A stretch of DNA of 64,000 nucleotides. Source: Pontibacter sp. E15-1 (GTDB lineage: Bacteria; Bacteroidota; Bacteroidia; Cytophagales; Hymenobacteraceae). The notes below the pieces were generated by a model that saw only the letters and a program-made list of their open reading frames with translations, made no database searches and was not told where the DNA came from. Positions 62,596 through 64,000 of this stretch are shown here, piece after piece. The number at the start of each line of letters is the position of its first letter. Position 1 is the stretch's first letter. The stretch is from contig NZ_JAKVIR010000027.1 in the NCBI RefSeq assembly GCF_022601975.1, forward strand, positions 1 to 64,000, read 5' to 3'. A program made the position numbers and the translations under genes.

Positions 62596-63855
62596 TTATA
62601 CCGCTTTCAGCCGCTGCGGGGACACTTCTTTGGGCTTCGCCTTTTTCGCTTCCTCTACCTCCTGGAGTAGTTCCAGCACCTTTCCGGTTTCCACGAGCAG
62701 GTGCTCGCGCTGGCCTTGCCCCGAGTTGCGCACTTTCCGGTGCCCCTTGCAAATAATATACGAGTAGTCTAACCCGATCTTGGTGGCGATGTCATAAAAC
62801 GGCTCCACCACAAATCCCTCGTTAAAGATCTCAATCATTTTGGTGCCGGGCTTGCAAAAGAACATGCTGATCAGGCCGGCGCCTGTGGCCCCCATCACAA
62901 TGTCTGCTCTGGAGAACAGCTTGATCTTCTCTTTGATCGTCAGCTTGCTGGAGACAACGGTCTCGAAGTTAAACGGGGCCATTTCCTTCAGCAGTTCCTT
63001 TTCGTTCAGCACATTCCGGATAGCAGAGTCGGAGCGGCTGACATAGAGGTTTTTGGCCTCTGGCAGAATCAGGCTGGGCGATTCTGCCGCATACGGCATG
63101 AACGACTCCTGAATAAAGTTGCAGAGCCATACCGGCACCAGCGTGTGGTTGCCACGTGGGGCAGTGGAGGCAATAATCCGGTCGGCGGCGATATGGGCAT
63201 GTGCATCTCCCGAGATGATCTTTTCCTGGGGTATGCCTAGCAGTTCCAGCGTCTCCGTCTGATAGCTGTAACGCAGGCTTGGCACATAAAACCAGTCCAC
63301 CTGGTCATACAGGCCGCTTTCTTTGAGCAGGTGAAGCCGCGGCAGCACATCGATAAACCAGTGCCCGATGTTGTTGACACCGGCCCCGCCTGTGAGCATC
63401 GAAAAGACAGTCCCCTTAAAGCGCGAAGGCGTGGTAAAATACCTTTGCTCAAATATGTTGTTGAGGTCGGGCTCGGTCACTTTGCCGTGCTTGAGGCTCA
63501 GCGATACGTTCTCGATCAGGCGGTTGTACTGCGACACCACGGCCACGCTGCTCTCGTTGTCGGTGTATACGCGTCCGTTGGGCACTTCCACTACAATGTA
63601 GTCTGTCTGCACCTCTTTCTTGGGCTTCCAGTATTCAGAGCAAGCCTGGTATAAATCGTCTGAGATGTGGAGTTTGGTTACATGCGCGGGGTAGATGGTG
63701 TGCAGGGTAAACTCGCGCGGGTTGTTAACGGAAGCGTCCGTTAAGCTGATGCGGCAGACGTCTGCCGGCTTGTATTGAGAGTTAAAAGGGACAATTCTTC
63801 CCAAAACCTTCTTCAGTCTTCGGGTGCCTTTCTCGTATTTAGCCTTTATTTTCAT
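62596..63855 (-). CDS. GT61/DUF563-family glycosyltransferase
   Basis: A 419-residue enzyme. The conserved DUF563 pattern is visible: GGAGVNNIGHWFIDVLPRL, AHIAADRIIASTAPRGNHTLVP, LYVSRSDSA and MVMGATGAGLISMFFCKPGT near the end (ADIVMGATGAG is the family signature). Members transfer xylose, N-acetylglucosamine or other sugars in plant and bacterial glycans. It opposes the rest of the locus. Its promoter region continues to about 63990. Confidence 0.87.
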   Translation of the reverse strand: MKIKAKYEKGTRRLKKVLGRIVPFNSQYKPADVCRISLTDASVNNPREFTLHTIYPAHVTKLHISDDLYQACSEYWKPKKEVQTDYIVVEVPNGRVYTDNESSVAVVSQYNRLIENVSLSLKHGKVTEPDLNNIFEQRYFTTPSRFKGTVFSMLTGGAGVNNIGHWFIDVLPRLHLLKESGLYDQVDWFYVPSLRYSYQTETLELLGIPQEKIISGDAHAHIAADRIIASTAPRGNHTLVPVWLCNFIQESFMPYAAESPSLILPEAKNLYVSRSDSAIRNVLNEKELLKEMAPFNFETVVSSKLTIKEKIKLFSRADIVMGATGAGLISMFFCKPGTKMIEIFNEGFVVEPFYDIATKIGLDYSYIICKGHRKVRNSGQGQREHLLVETGKVLELLQEVEEAKKAKPKEVSPQRLKAV

Positions 63856-64000
63856 AAGTTGGGTTAGCTAACACCTGCTGTCATATAACAATGTATGGTA
63901 TGCTTCAGGAGTTATGGGGGATTATCTTCCTGTATAATTAACTAAGTTTTTATGGGGTTCTGAGCTAGAGGATTCTCCGTTTTTTGCTTTTGCAATGTGC
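63856..64000. other. Window end, upstream of the GT61-like gene
   Basis: 145 bases; I see no gene or promoter element that I can support. Confidence 0.4.

Overview
The window looks like a chromosomal segment of a Bacteroidota bacterium, most probably Hymenobacteraceae (Pontibacter-like). Indications are moderately high GC coding DNA (my impression is about 55%), a PorP/SprF protein paired with a giant adhesin carrying a gliding-motility/type IX C-terminal domain, TAnnTTTG-type promoter boxes, and families typical of that phylum (ArsS, TMEM220, DUF2807, NdpA-like nucleoid protein). I see no rRNA, tRNA, CRISPR array, prophage or full-length insertion sequence.

Layout. 0-1.5 kb: end of an arsenosugar-type operon (arsS tail, rhodanese lipoprotein, TIGR04282 transferase). 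1.5-11 kb: L,D-transpeptidase, DUF2461 protein, a three-gene glycosyltransferase operon (polyprenyl-P-sugar synthase-like GT2, cellulose-synthase-like GT2, GT-C enzyme), bcp peroxiredoxin, a lipoprotein, a small membrane protein and a ceramidase-like lipoprotein. 11-25 kb: tex, sugar dehydrogenase, stress and envelope proteins (Mn catalase, DsbA-like protein, two paralogous lipoproteins, DUF3140, M48 and M28 peptidases, DUF2807), SDR and NUDIX enzymes. 25-38 kb: GH3 glycosidase, rhomboid plus DedA, 3D-domain protein, ion channel, fatty acid hydroxylase/sterol desaturase, NdpA-like protein, outer-membrane barrel and small envelope proteins. 38.6-45.7 kb: a five-PAS sensor kinase with a response regulator, then a copper ATPase with a small HMA chaperone. 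45.9-52.8 kb: a PorP/SprF protein and a 1948-residue secreted adhesin with seven tandem repeats. 53.9-63.9 kb: an exopolysaccharide locus. A polyprenyl-phosphate glycosylphosphotransferase initiates, a WecB/TagA/CpsF transferase follows, a CDP-sugar-like module (RfbF, SDR, RmlC-like, SAF-domain oxidoreductase) makes an activated sugar, and a second nucleotidyltransferase, a GT4 and a GT61-like enzyme complete the visible part.

The most notable items are the unusual sugar-nucleotide module with a SAF-domain, DXR-like oxidoreductase; three genes whose natural start position lacks ATG (CTG, ACG, TTG), one with a hairpin inside its first codons; strong over-representation of the hexamer GGTATA/TATACC; and an ion channel with a non-canonical selectivity filter. 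Many intergenic hairpins end transcription units cleanly and are listed.
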